Assembly: GCA_002702725.1 (NCBI GenBank)
Contig: PABE01000006.1
Coordinates: forward strand, 1-55,035
DNA: 55,035 nucleotides
From: Porticoccaceae bacterium
GTDB lineage: Bacteria > Pseudomonadota > Gammaproteobacteria > Pseudomonadales > Porticoccaceae
Direction of reading: 5' to 3'
The notes beneath the pieces were generated by a model. That model was not told the origin of the DNA. It did no database searches and saw only the letters and a program-made list of their open reading frames with translations. Below, in pieces: positions 38,771 to 46,547 of the stretch. A program made the translations under genes and the position numbers. The first letter of the stretch is position 1. Every line of letters begins with the position of its first letter.

Positions 38771-39393
38771 ATTTGTTTGACTCGGATTTCGGAACGGAAA
38801 TCCCCCTCGGGGACGGTCGCTTGCGGTTCTGGCCAAATTTTATCGATAGCGTCGAGGCGGATCGCCGGTATCGGGAATTGCTCGATACCGTGCCCTGGGA
38901 ACGCAGTGAAATTCGCATTGCCGGCCGTGTCATACCCATTCCGCGACTGAACGCCTGGTACGGTGATAGCGGTGCGGATTACAGCTATTCCGGGGTGAAG
39001 CTGGCCATACAGCCCTGGTCGCCAATGCTGATGACGTTAAAACAGGATGTCGAAACCCTGACCGGTGTCGAATTCAACAGTGCCCTGGTAAATCACTATC
39101 GCCACGGAAACGACAGTGTCGACTGGCATGCGGACGATGAACCGGAGCTCGGGGCCAATCCGGTGGTCGCCTCGCTGAGCTTTGGCACGGTGCGTCGGTT
39201 TGAGCTGCGGCACCGGCGGGACAGGAATCTTCGCTACCGTCTGGATCTGCCCCACGGCTCATTGCTGTTGATGGCAGGGCCATTGCAACATCACTGGCAG
39301 CACCGGGTGCCCAAACAGCGGGATATTGACACCGGCCGGATAAACATTACCTTTCGAAAGGTAATATCAGGGGAAGGGGACACGGGATTATGA
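38767..39393 (+). CDS. AlkB-family 2-oxoglutarate/Fe(II) dioxygenase
   Basis: This 208-residue protein removes alkyl groups from nucleic-acid bases by oxidation. Iron ligands are His121 and Asp123 (WHADDEPELG) and His179 (QHRVPK). The 2-oxoglutarate-binding arginines lie in RINITFRK near 191-198, and NHYRHGNDSVDWH precedes the first ligands. It resembles the short AlkB homologues of the ALKBH2/3 type more than E. coli AlkB, as judged from the beginning WPNFIDSVEADRRYREL. It overlaps both murB and gacA by four bases, so it is likely cotranscribed with them. Confidence 0.88.
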   Translation: MNLFDSDFGTEIPLGDGRLRFWPNFIDSVEADRRYRELLDTVPWERSEIRIAGRVIPIPRLNAWYGDSGADYSYSGVKLAIQPWSPMLMTLKQDVETLTGVEFNSALVNHYRHGNDSVDWHADDEPELGANPVVASLSFGTVRRFELRHRRDRNLRYRLDLPHGSLLLMAGPLQHHWQHRVPKQRDIDTGRINITFRKVISGEGDTGL

Positions 39394-40079
39394 GCGATCC
39401 TTCAAACAGGCTGAACGGACATCCGGACAAAGTGCGTGTCCTGGTCGTCGACGACCACGACCTGATACGAATGGGACTTTGCCGGTTACTCGATTCGGTG
39501 CCGGAGGCCCTGGTTGTGGCGCAGGCGGCCAGTGGCGAAGAAGCCCTCGACCAGGTGCGTCGCGATCCGCCGGAGGTCGTGCTGATGGATATCCGCATGC
39601 CCGGCATGGGCGGTTTTGAGGCGACCCGCCGGATTCTGGTCAGTCACCCGGGGGTGCGCGTGATCGTCATCACCGCGTTCAACGACGATGTGCACCTCAA
39701 CAAGCTGCTCAAGGCCGGTGCATCGGGCTATATCACAAAAAGTTCCGATCACAGTGAAATCAGCCAGGCGCTAAAGGTCGTGATGGCGGGAGACATCTAT
39801 GTCAGCCCCGCGATTGCCCAGCAAATGGTGGTCAGCGGCCTGAAACCCGGCCAGGAAAGCTCGCCATTGGGCCTGCTCTCCGAGCGTGAACTGCAAATCG
39901 CCCAAATGATCACCAGCGGGCACCGGGCCGCCGAGGTAGCGGCGGTCCTCTGTATCAGCCCCAAAACCATCAATACCCACAAATACCGTATCTACGAAAA
40001 GCTCGGTGTCAGCAATGACGTGGAACTCACCCTGGCGGCGGTTCGCCACGGCCTGGTGGACCCCGGCGAAGTGCTGTAG
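39390..40079 (+). CDS. gacA: Response regulator GacA/UvrY
   Basis: This 229-residue two-component regulator has a receiver domain (VVDDHDLIRMGLCRLL near 19-34; phosphorylated Asp67 in VVLMDIRMPG; Lys in YITKSSD) and a C-terminal LuxR-type helix-turn-helix (LSERELQIAQMITSGHRAAEVAAVLCISPKTINTHKYRIYEKL). In gammaproteobacteria it activates small RNAs that titrate CsrA/RsmA. The gacA-uvrC order is the classical one and supports the name. It overlaps alkB at its start. The sensor kinase is not in this window. Confidence 0.93.
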   Translation: MSDPSNRLNGHPDKVRVLVVDDHDLIRMGLCRLLDSVPEALVVAQAASGEEALDQVRRDPPEVVLMDIRMPGMGGFEATRRILVSHPGVRVIVITAFNDDVHLNKLLKAGASGYITKSSDHSEISQALKVVMAGDIYVSPAIAQQMVVSGLKPGQESSPLGLLSERELQIAQMITSGHRAAEVAAVLCISPKTINTHKYRIYEKLGVSNDVELTLAAVRHGLVDPGEVL

Positions 40080-40112
40080 TGTCCGGCCTGATATGGACCG
40101 GTCCCCGCCCTC

Positions 40113-41933
40113 ATGTTTGATGTAAAAACCTTTCTTAAAACCCTGACCCAGCGCCCCGGTGTCTACCAGATGCTGGGGGAGGGCGATCAGGTGCTGTATG
40201 TGGGCAAGGCCAAAAACCTGCGCAAGCGGGTGAGCAGCTATTTCCGTAGCTCCGGCCTGAGTCACAAAACCCAGGCTTTGGTCAGTCGGATTCAGCAGGT
40301 TCAGGTGACGGTCACCGGCACCGAGGTGGAAGCACTGATTCTCGAACAGAACCTGATCAAGGAGTACCGCCCGCCGTTCAACATTTTGCTCAGGGACGAC
40401 AAATCCTACCCCTATATATTGTTGACGGAGGACGAACCCTACCCGCGACTGGCCTTCCATCGTGGTACAAAACGCAAGAAGGGCCACTATTTTGGCCCCT
40501 ACCCAAATGCCAGCACGGTGCGCGACAGTCTTGTTTTTCTTCAGAAAACCTTTCGTGTCCGCCAGTGTGAAGACAGTTTCTTTCGCAATCGCTCCAGGCC
40601 CTGTCTGCAGTACCAGATAAAACGCTGTACCGGGCCCTGCGTCGGACTGGTGTCGGAGGAAGACTACGCCCACGATGTGCACCTGACCCGTTTATTTCTC
40701 GAGGGCAAGAGCGATCAGGTGATTCGACAGCTGGAGCTGGAAATGGATCGGTGCGTCGCCGACCTGGAATTTGAGCAGGCGGCGGAGATCCGCGATCAGA
40801 TCATTGCTCTGCGCCAGTTGCAGTCGGACCAGATTATCGAAGCGGGGCAGGGGAATGTCGACGTGCTGGCGGCAGCGGTAGCGGGTGATCTGGCCTGCGT
40901 GCATATGCTGTTTATTCGCCAGGGACGGATGTTGGGCAGTCGTACTTTCTACCCGAAAACGCCCCTGACCGAAGACAAGCCGGCGATGCTCAGCGAATTT
41001 ATCTCGCAGCTTTACCTCGGCGGTGGCGGCCTGAGTGATCTGCCCAGGGAGGTGATCGCCGAAATCCCCGACGACGATGCACCGGTGCTGTCTGAGGCCA
41101 TTACCCAGTCTCTCGGGCGTCGTGTGGATGTTAAAACGTCAGTGAGGTCCACCCGAGCCAAGTGGCTTGATCTCGCCAGGCGGACCGCGGAACAGAATCT
41201 GGCCAGTCGCAACGCCTCACGCCAGACCATCACCCGTCGGCTGGAAAGTCTGAGGGACAGCCTGGGCCTGGAGATCACGCCGGAGCGCATCGAGTGCTTT
41301 GACATCAGCCACAGTAGCGGCGAGGCGACCGTGGCTTCCTGCGTCGTGTTTGGCCCCGAGGGCGCCATCAAATCGGATTATCGACGGTTTAACATCGAGG
41401 GCATTACCGGGGGGGACGACTACGCGGCCATGTCCCAGGCCCTCGAGCGCCGTTACAGGCGATTGAAAAGCGGCGAGGGCAAGTTGCCGGATGTCCTGCT
41501 CATCGACGGCGGTAAGGGCCAGCTTCGCATGGCCTCTGACGTGCTCAACAATCTGGGCGTCGCGGGCGTGATTCTGGTCGGCGTCGCCAAGGGGACGACC
41601 CGAAAACCGGGCTTTGAAACCCTGTTTCTGGCCGAAGACGAACGGGAACGCATTCTCCGGGCGGATTCGCCGGCATTGCACCTGATTCAGCAGATCCGGG
41701 ACGAAGCCCATCGGTTTGCCATTACCGGCCATCGGCAACGTCGGGACAAAAAACGCCGGGAGTCGCCCCTGGAAGGGATCGATGGTGTCGGTCCCAAGCG
41801 CCGCAGGGAGTTGCTGCGGTTTTTCGGTGGCCTGGGTGAAGTAAAAAAAGCCAGCGTGGCGGATCTGATGAAAGTGCCGGGTATCAGCCGAAAAGTGGCG
41901 GAGGCTATTTACAGCGAACTTCACAACGAGTAA
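40113..41933 (+). CDS. uvrC: Excinuclease ABC subunit C
   Basis: This 606-residue enzyme cuts DNA on both sides of a lesion in nucleotide excision repair. The N-terminal GIY-YIG domain has GVYQMLGEGDQVLYVGKAKNL near 14-35; a UVR motif binding UvrB lies near 200-235; the RNase H-like nuclease has IECFDISHSSGEATVASCVV near 390-410 and DVLLIDGGKGQL; the C-terminal helix-hairpin-helix pair is at 550-606. The length is normal. It is separated from gacA by 33 bases and is likely in the same transcript. Confidence 0.97.
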   Translation: MFDVKTFLKTLTQRPGVYQMLGEGDQVLYVGKAKNLRKRVSSYFRSSGLSHKTQALVSRIQQVQVTVTGTEVEALILEQNLIKEYRPPFNILLRDDKSYPYILLTEDEPYPRLAFHRGTKRKKGHYFGPYPNASTVRDSLVFLQKTFRVRQCEDSFFRNRSRPCLQYQIKRCTGPCVGLVSEEDYAHDVHLTRLFLEGKSDQVIRQLELEMDRCVADLEFEQAAEIRDQIIALRQLQSDQIIEAGQGNVDVLAAAVAGDLACVHMLFIRQGRMLGSRTFYPKTPLTEDKPAMLSEFISQLYLGGGGLSDLPREVIAEIPDDDAPVLSEAITQSLGRRVDVKTSVRSTRAKWLDLARRTAEQNLASRNASRQTITRRLESLRDSLGLEITPERIECFDISHSSGEATVASCVVFGPEGAIKSDYRRFNIEGITGGDDYAAMSQALERRYRRLKSGEGKLPDVLLIDGGKGQLRMASDVLNNLGVAGVILVGVAKGTTRKPGFETLFLAEDERERILRADSPALHLIQQIRDEAHRFAITGHRQRRDKKRRESPLEGIDGVGPKRRRELLRFFGGLGEVKKASVADLMKVPGISRKVAEAIYSELHNE

Positions 41934-41951
41934 CTTGCCTCCTTGTCGTCG

Positions 41952-42524
41952 ATGTCCCCTGCCGCTATGTGGAATTTGCCCAACCTTCTTACCCTGCTGC
42001 GAATCCTCTGCATTCCATTGCTGGTGGTGGTCTATTACATGCCATGGCCGGGGCACCATATCGCCAGTGCAGCGATCTTCGGCGTCGCCGCAATCACAGA
42101 TTGGTTCGACGGCTATCTGGCCCGCAAGCTCGACCAGATGACCCCCTTTGGTGCTTTTCTCGATCCGGTGGCGGACAAACTCATTGTCGCGGTCGCGCTG
42201 GTTGTACTGATGCAGAGCCATGCGTCCCTGTTATTCGCCATTCCCACCATGGTGATCATCTCCAGGGAGATCGTTATTTCCGCACTGCGGGAGTGGATGG
42301 CCGAGATCGGACAGCGGGCCAGTGTCGCGGTGTCCTATGTGGGCAAGATCAAAACAACCCTGCAAATGATCGCCATCGCGTTCCTGCTGCTGGTGGACCC
42401 CGACAGGCACCCGAACCTCGATTACCTGGGCATCTTCATTCTGTATGTCGCTGCGGTATTAACCCTGTGGTCCATGTGTATTTACCTCGCCGCTGCATGG
42501 CCAATGCTTAAAAGCCGCACCTGA
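41952..42524 (+). CDS. pgsA: CDP-diacylglycerol--glycerol-3-phosphate 3-phosphatidyltransferase
   Basis: This inner-membrane enzyme of about 190 residues makes phosphatidylglycerol phosphate, the precursor of the main anionic lipids. The CDP-alcohol phosphotransferase motif is complete in DWFDGYLARKLDQMTPFGAF followed by LDPVADKL. Several helices follow. MWNLPNLLTLLRIL is the family N-terminus, so the ATG at 41967 could also be the start; neither has a clear ribosome binding site. It sits directly after uvrC and before tRNA-Cys. Confidence 0.93.
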   Translation: MSPAAMWNLPNLLTLLRILCIPLLVVVYYMPWPGHHIASAAIFGVAAITDWFDGYLARKLDQMTPFGAFLDPVADKLIVAVALVVLMQSHASLLFAIPTMVIISREIVISALREWMAEIGQRASVAVSYVGKIKTTLQMIAIAFLLLVDPDRHPNLDYLGIFILYVAAVLTLWSMCIYLAAAWPMLKSRT

Positions 42525-42527
42525 CAC

Positions 42528-42555
42528 TTGATTCCCGCGCTGTAATCCATAGAAT
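42528..42555 (+). promoter_or_regulatory. Promoter of tRNA-Cys
   Basis: TTGATT at 42528-42533 and TAGAAT at 42550-42555 are separated by 16 bases and lie just after the pgsA stop. The start of transcription would be near 42562 within a C-rich segment. The tRNA begins about 56 bases later. Confidence 0.5.
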
Positions 42556-42617
42556 ACGCACCTCCCCATGCAAACGGGGCGAGCAGTTATCTTCATTCAG
42601 AAAGTAATGCTCACAAA

Positions 42618-42698
<81 letters not shown>

Positions 42699-42840
42699 CC
42701 TCCCGGATTCCCTGCCTCGACGCCTTTACGCTTGCCTAACCGTTTGAGTTCCAACCTGTCAGAAATCGTTTTGCGGTTTCCCTTTGTTTCCTGAACCGCA
42801 GGCCCCATGCCAGGTTATTCCGCGCAGGTTGTCTAACAAC

Positions 42841-42864
42841 AAGCCCGGCGAATTTGCCGGGCTT
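42841..42864 (-). terminator. Hairpin terminator for the minus-strand OB-fold gene
   Basis: AAGCCCGGC and GCCGGGCTT form a perfect nine-base stem with a six-base loop. It lies 22 bases past the stop of the minus-strand gene, and on that strand is followed by GTTGTT, a moderately T-rich tail. It could also act in the other direction on a transcript leaving tRNA-Cys. Confidence 0.7.
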
Positions 42865-42886
42865 TCCCTGGACCTGCGCGACATCG

Positions 42887-43516
42887 TTATGAATCGCCTT
42901 TGAGCAGCGTGGTCACTTGCTCGGCTTCCATAATGCGGTCACTGAGCAATTTCTCCTTCATGGTTCCGCTGACACTGACCAGGTCACCGGTCTCGATTTT
43001 CTGGTAGCCGGTGTCATCCAGGGGGTCATAGACCATAGTCGCTGTATTGACGGTCATTTCCCTTGGGCCGGTGTCGATGCTGAATGTTGTATCGCCAACA
43101 TCCGTCACTGTTCCCTGAACGATGGTGCGGGCAACCATAATCGGTGTGGTAAGGGTGACAAAGCGGTCCTCCTCGTCGGCACTGCTGGCGTAGAAGTAGG
43201 TGCCAATGTTCTCGACGTAGACACTGTTGGCCTCAATGCTGGCTACCTCATAGAAATCATCGTCAATCAGGCCCGTGACCGTTACCTTGTCGCCTTTCAT
43301 GAGCTTGTAGGCATCGGCATCCCGGTCGCCATCATCCATCTCCACACTGATAGTGCCGTCGCCATAACTGAGGGCAAAGGAATCCCGCGTCACCGCTTCG
43401 ACCGTGCCGCTGATACTGATCCAGCTGTCATCGGGTTTTTCGTAAGGGTTTTGTGCTGAGGCTGCGGTGCCGATAAGCAGTGTGCCGATGGCTGTTACGA
43501 GCAACTTGCGAGTCAT
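42887..43516 (-). CDS. Exported OB-fold-like protein with two repeats
   Basis: This 209-residue protein has a signal peptide at 1-21 (LLVTAIGTLLIGTAASAQ). The mature part contains two similar strand-rich units: ISISGTVEAVTRDSFALSYGD up to KGDKVTVTGLIDDDFYE, and IVQGTVTDVGDTTFSIDTGP up to TGDLVSVSGTMKEKL. The repeated pattern G-T-V-x-V then G-D-x-V-x-V-x-G is that of bacterial OB-fold (BOF/DUF5666-like) domains, which bind ligands in the periplasm. The protein is very acidic. Function is unknown. A terminator follows, so it is a single-gene unit at the edge of the accessory module. Confidence 0.75.
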   Translation of the reverse strand: MTRKLLVTAIGTLLIGTAASAQNPYEKPDDSWISISGTVEAVTRDSFALSYGDGTISVEMDDGDRDADAYKLMKGDKVTVTGLIDDDFYEVASIEANSVYVENIGTYFYASSADEEDRFVTLTTPIMVARTIVQGTVTDVGDTTFSIDTGPREMTVNTATMVYDPLDDTGYQKIETGDLVSVSGTMKEKLLSDRIMEAEQVTTLLKGDS

Positions 43517-44016
43517 ACGGACCTCCTATCTCCGATTGTCGCTTTCAGACCTTGAAATAAAAAAAGCCGTAATACTGCGTCAGTTAAGTGCCTGAAAAGT
43601 TCCGGGTTAATGCTTGATGGCTGGCCCGCAATCCGCTATCCGGGTTCCGGGCAATTGTCCACGCTGAACTGATAAATAACGGCAATTTTGATGGTCGACG
43701 GGACAGGCGAGCCATTCTGCGAACGTTTTGATGGTGGCTTCCGCTGGAGCCCCGCCCCTTGATCAACCGATTGTGGGACGCAACGCTCATGCTATTTGAG
43801 CTGAATTCAAATACTTCACCCCTCAAAGTCGCCAGAACTGTGCTGAAATCGATGGGTGTGCAAACCAACGCCGCATATCGAATATTGCAAAAAAATAAAG
43901 TCTCGATCAGTTTTTCAGGGGTTAATGATCAGCCCTCCGTTTGCCAGATTCCGTGGCAGGGCGTGTTAAAGGTCACATAATCAATCCTATAACCGTAACT
44001 ATAATAGGGAATGGAA
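43517..44016. other. Intergenic region upstream of the second TonB receptor
   Basis: These 500 bases lie between two divergent genes. A TATAAT at 44000-44005 is too close to the receptor start to be its -10 unless the transcript is almost leaderless. An open frame at 43759-43980 (73 codons) shows no recognisable domain or good ribosome binding site and is not called. No terminator, tRNA or clear operator repeat was found. Confidence 0.4.
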
Positions 44017-46458
44017 ATGAACCGGATATTGTTTATTTCATCGGTGACGGCGTGTTCTCTCTTGTCGGCCGCTTCAGCGATGGGTGCCGAGCTGGAAGAG
44101 ATTATTGTAACGGCCCAAAAGCGGGAGCAGAGCCTTCAGGATGTGCCCATCTCGCTCGATGTTATCGGTGGTGAGGCATTGCGCAACGCGAAGATCGATA
44201 CCACTATCGATCTCGCCCTGGCGACACCGTCCATACATTTTCAACAGGCGTTCATTCCCCTCGCGTCGAGCTTTGGTCTTCGCGGGATCAATACCTATGC
44301 GACCAGCGGCGGACTCCAGCCGAGCGTGTCGTTTGTGATCGATGGCGTTCCGATTGCCCGGGTCGGTGAATTCCAGGCGGAGCTTGGCGATATAGAACGG
44401 GTGGAGATCCTCCGCGGTCCCCAGGGAACCCTTTTCGGGCGAAATGCTACGGCGGGGGCCATTAATGTGGTCCGCAAGAAGCCGACCGAGGCGTTCGAAG
44501 GATACGTTGAAGGCAGTATCACAGACGATGACGAGTACATCGTTCGCATGGGTGTCAGTGGTCCTATCACGGATCGGGTGCGCGGTCGTCTTGCCGCTTA
44601 CTCGAAGCAGCTCGATGACTATATCGACAACCTTCATCCCTTGGCGGATGACGAAGGCGGTGAGGAAAATTTCGGCCTGTTGGGCAAGCTGGATATTGAT
44701 GTAAGTGACAGTGTTAACGTCCTTTTGACGGCGGAGTACAGCCGTCAAAATACCGATCTTTCCCCGAGTGTTACCATCGTTGCCGACACTATTCCGGGAA
44801 TCGGAGCGATCCGTGAAACGGCGCTTGGCAATGGTGATATAGCCCTTGGACAGTCGGTGATCCGGGATCTGAATAAAATCAATGTTAATGAGAATTCCTT
44901 TGCCGACACTATAAATAAGGGCATTGCCGCTGATTTGACCTGGCAGCTAAAGGACGGCCTGACCCTCAAGTCAATCTCGGCGTACCGGTCCTGGGAAGTG
45001 GGCAGCGAAATCGACGTCGATGCGACACCGGCAAACCCCGAAAATACCATGTTCATGCCCATTGTCGGCTGGAATCGCAGTAATCTGCATCCCGGTGGTA
45101 GCAGTGCGCCCGGATACTTCTTCGAGACAGATTACTTCAGTCAGGAGTTGCGACTTGAAGGTAGCGGCGAGCCCCTGGACTGGGTTGTGGGCGGCTTTTA
45201 TCAGATCTATACCGACGGGAATGCCCAGGAAACTCCGCTGTTGCAAGTCGACTATTTCTTTGAACCCGGGCTTGGCTTGCCGGGCGATGGTATTCTCGGA
45301 AACAATTACTATTTCTTCACCGATCCGGTCAAAGCTGAAGCCGAATGGGAAACCTGGGCGGCATTTGGCGATGTTACCTGGCATATCACCGATAATCTGA
45401 ATCTTTTTGCCGGCTTGCGCTGGACGATGGAGGATACCCGCATGAACCGGTATTCCCGTCGGGTCAGTATCGGCCCTGCCGAAGCGCCTTTTTACGATGT
45501 TGTAAATCCGGATTTTGTTGTTATTGACCTGGATGCGTTGGCGGCGGACCCACTGTGGTCGTTGTTCCAGTCCACGACGAAATTCAAAGCGGAGGATCGC
45601 GCGGAAGACTGGTCAGGACGCATTGGCGCATCCTGGGATGTGACCGACGATATTAATGTCTATATCACTGCCTCGCGAGGTTTTGTCGGCAGTGGCATCA
45701 AGTTTGGTCGTGATTCCTCGCCGGATAATACATTCGTGGATCCCTCTATTGCGGAATCCTATGAACTCGGCTTGAAGGCCGATTGGCTTGACCGGGGTTT
45801 GCGAACCAACCTGGCGCTGTTCTGGACTGAAGTTGTCGATCTGCAAACCTCGCGCCTCATCCCCGGAACCGTTCAAACCACGACATTTAACGCCGGCGAT
45901 CTGCGTTCCCACGGCCTGGAGGCGAATATTTCGTGGAATGTGACCGACCAGCTGATGATGGACTTTTCGGCAACCTGGATGGATACAGAGGTCAAGGACT
46001 TGCTCCAGCCCTGTTATCCCGGTCAACCCCAGGGGGCCGGCGAGTGTGAGTTTGATAACAATAATGACGGAACAGCCGACCTTCAGGATCTCGACGGTAA
46101 GAGTGGTGTTATGGCACCTGACCTGGCCTACAGGGCGCTGGTGCGCTACGACATTATGTTCGATACGCTGCCCTTTGATGGTTTTGCGCAGGTCAGTTAT
46201 ACCTGGCAAGACGATATTCAATTCCGCCTTACCTACGACCCCATGACTGAACAGGATGCCTATGGCCTGACAGATATCGTGGTCGGGATTGAAGACAGGC
46301 AGGGGCGATATACCGTGTCTGTGTTTGGCAAGAACATCGGTGACGAAGAGTTCGTCAATAACCTTGATTCCGCAGACGGTGTCATTGGCCGTGTCTTCGG
46401 CAGGGTAACCCGCCAGGCGCAGGCGTATTACGGAATCAGGGCCAGATACAATTTTTAA
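44017..46458 (+). CDS. TonB-dependent outer-membrane receptor
   Basis: This 813-residue protein has a signal peptide of about 25 residues (MNRILFISSVTACSLLSAAS), a TonB box-like EEIIVTAQK just after cleavage, the plug motif VEILRGPQGTLFGRNATAGA near 125-145 and a long barrel ending FYGIRARYNF-like (YYGIRARYNF) with the terminal Phe required for assembly. The start at 44017 was chosen because AGGGA lies seven bases upstream. A six-base-upstream ATG is less well placed. It heads a run of same-strand genes with an MBL protein and a molybdoenzyme. The substrate is unknown; it differs clearly from the receptor at the left end. Confidence 0.92.
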   Translation: MNRILFISSVTACSLLSAASAMGAELEEIIVTAQKREQSLQDVPISLDVIGGEALRNAKIDTTIDLALATPSIHFQQAFIPLASSFGLRGINTYATSGGLQPSVSFVIDGVPIARVGEFQAELGDIERVEILRGPQGTLFGRNATAGAINVVRKKPTEAFEGYVEGSITDDDEYIVRMGVSGPITDRVRGRLAAYSKQLDDYIDNLHPLADDEGGEENFGLLGKLDIDVSDSVNVLLTAEYSRQNTDLSPSVTIVADTIPGIGAIRETALGNGDIALGQSVIRDLNKINVNENSFADTINKGIAADLTWQLKDGLTLKSISAYRSWEVGSEIDVDATPANPENTMFMPIVGWNRSNLHPGGSSAPGYFFETDYFSQELRLEGSGEPLDWVVGGFYQIYTDGNAQETPLLQVDYFFEPGLGLPGDGILGNNYYFFTDPVKAEAEWETWAAFGDVTWHITDNLNLFAGLRWTMEDTRMNRYSRRVSIGPAEAPFYDVVNPDFVVIDLDALAADPLWSLFQSTTKFKAEDRAEDWSGRIGASWDVTDDINVYITASRGFVGSGIKFGRDSSPDNTFVDPSIAESYELGLKADWLDRGLRTNLALFWTEVVDLQTSRLIPGTVQTTTFNAGDLRSHGLEANISWNVTDQLMMDFSATWMDTEVKDLLQPCYPGQPQGAGECEFDNNNDGTADLQDLDGKSGVMAPDLAYRALVRYDIMFDTLPFDGFAQVSYTWQDDIQFRLTYDPMTEQDAYGLTDIVVGIEDRQGRYTVSVFGKNIGDEEFVNNLDSADGVIGRVFGRVTRQAQAYYGIRARYNF

Positions 46459-46463
46459 TCCGC

Positions 46464-46487
46464 AGGGCCGCTTCGCGGCGGCCTTTC
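46464..46487 (+). terminator. Weak hairpin after the second TonB receptor
   Basis: GCCGC and GCGGC with a TTC loop, flanked by partly pairing AGG and CCT, are followed by only three T. It may reduce but not stop readthrough into the next gene. Confidence 0.35.
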
Positions 46488-46547
46488 ATTACGGCAACTG
46501 TTGGCATTTGCTCCCCTGTAGCCCAGTGCTGTTTTCAGGAGGCTTGT

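Noticed and set aside
43759-43980. Short open frame of 73 codons before the second TonB receptor
   Set aside because: A moderately protein-like composition, but no good ribosome binding site, no homology recognised and no conserved context; not enough to call a gene.
44000-44005. TATAAT as -10 of the second TonB receptor
   Set aside because: It ends 11 bases before the chosen start codon and would leave no room for a leader with the AGGGA ribosome binding site.
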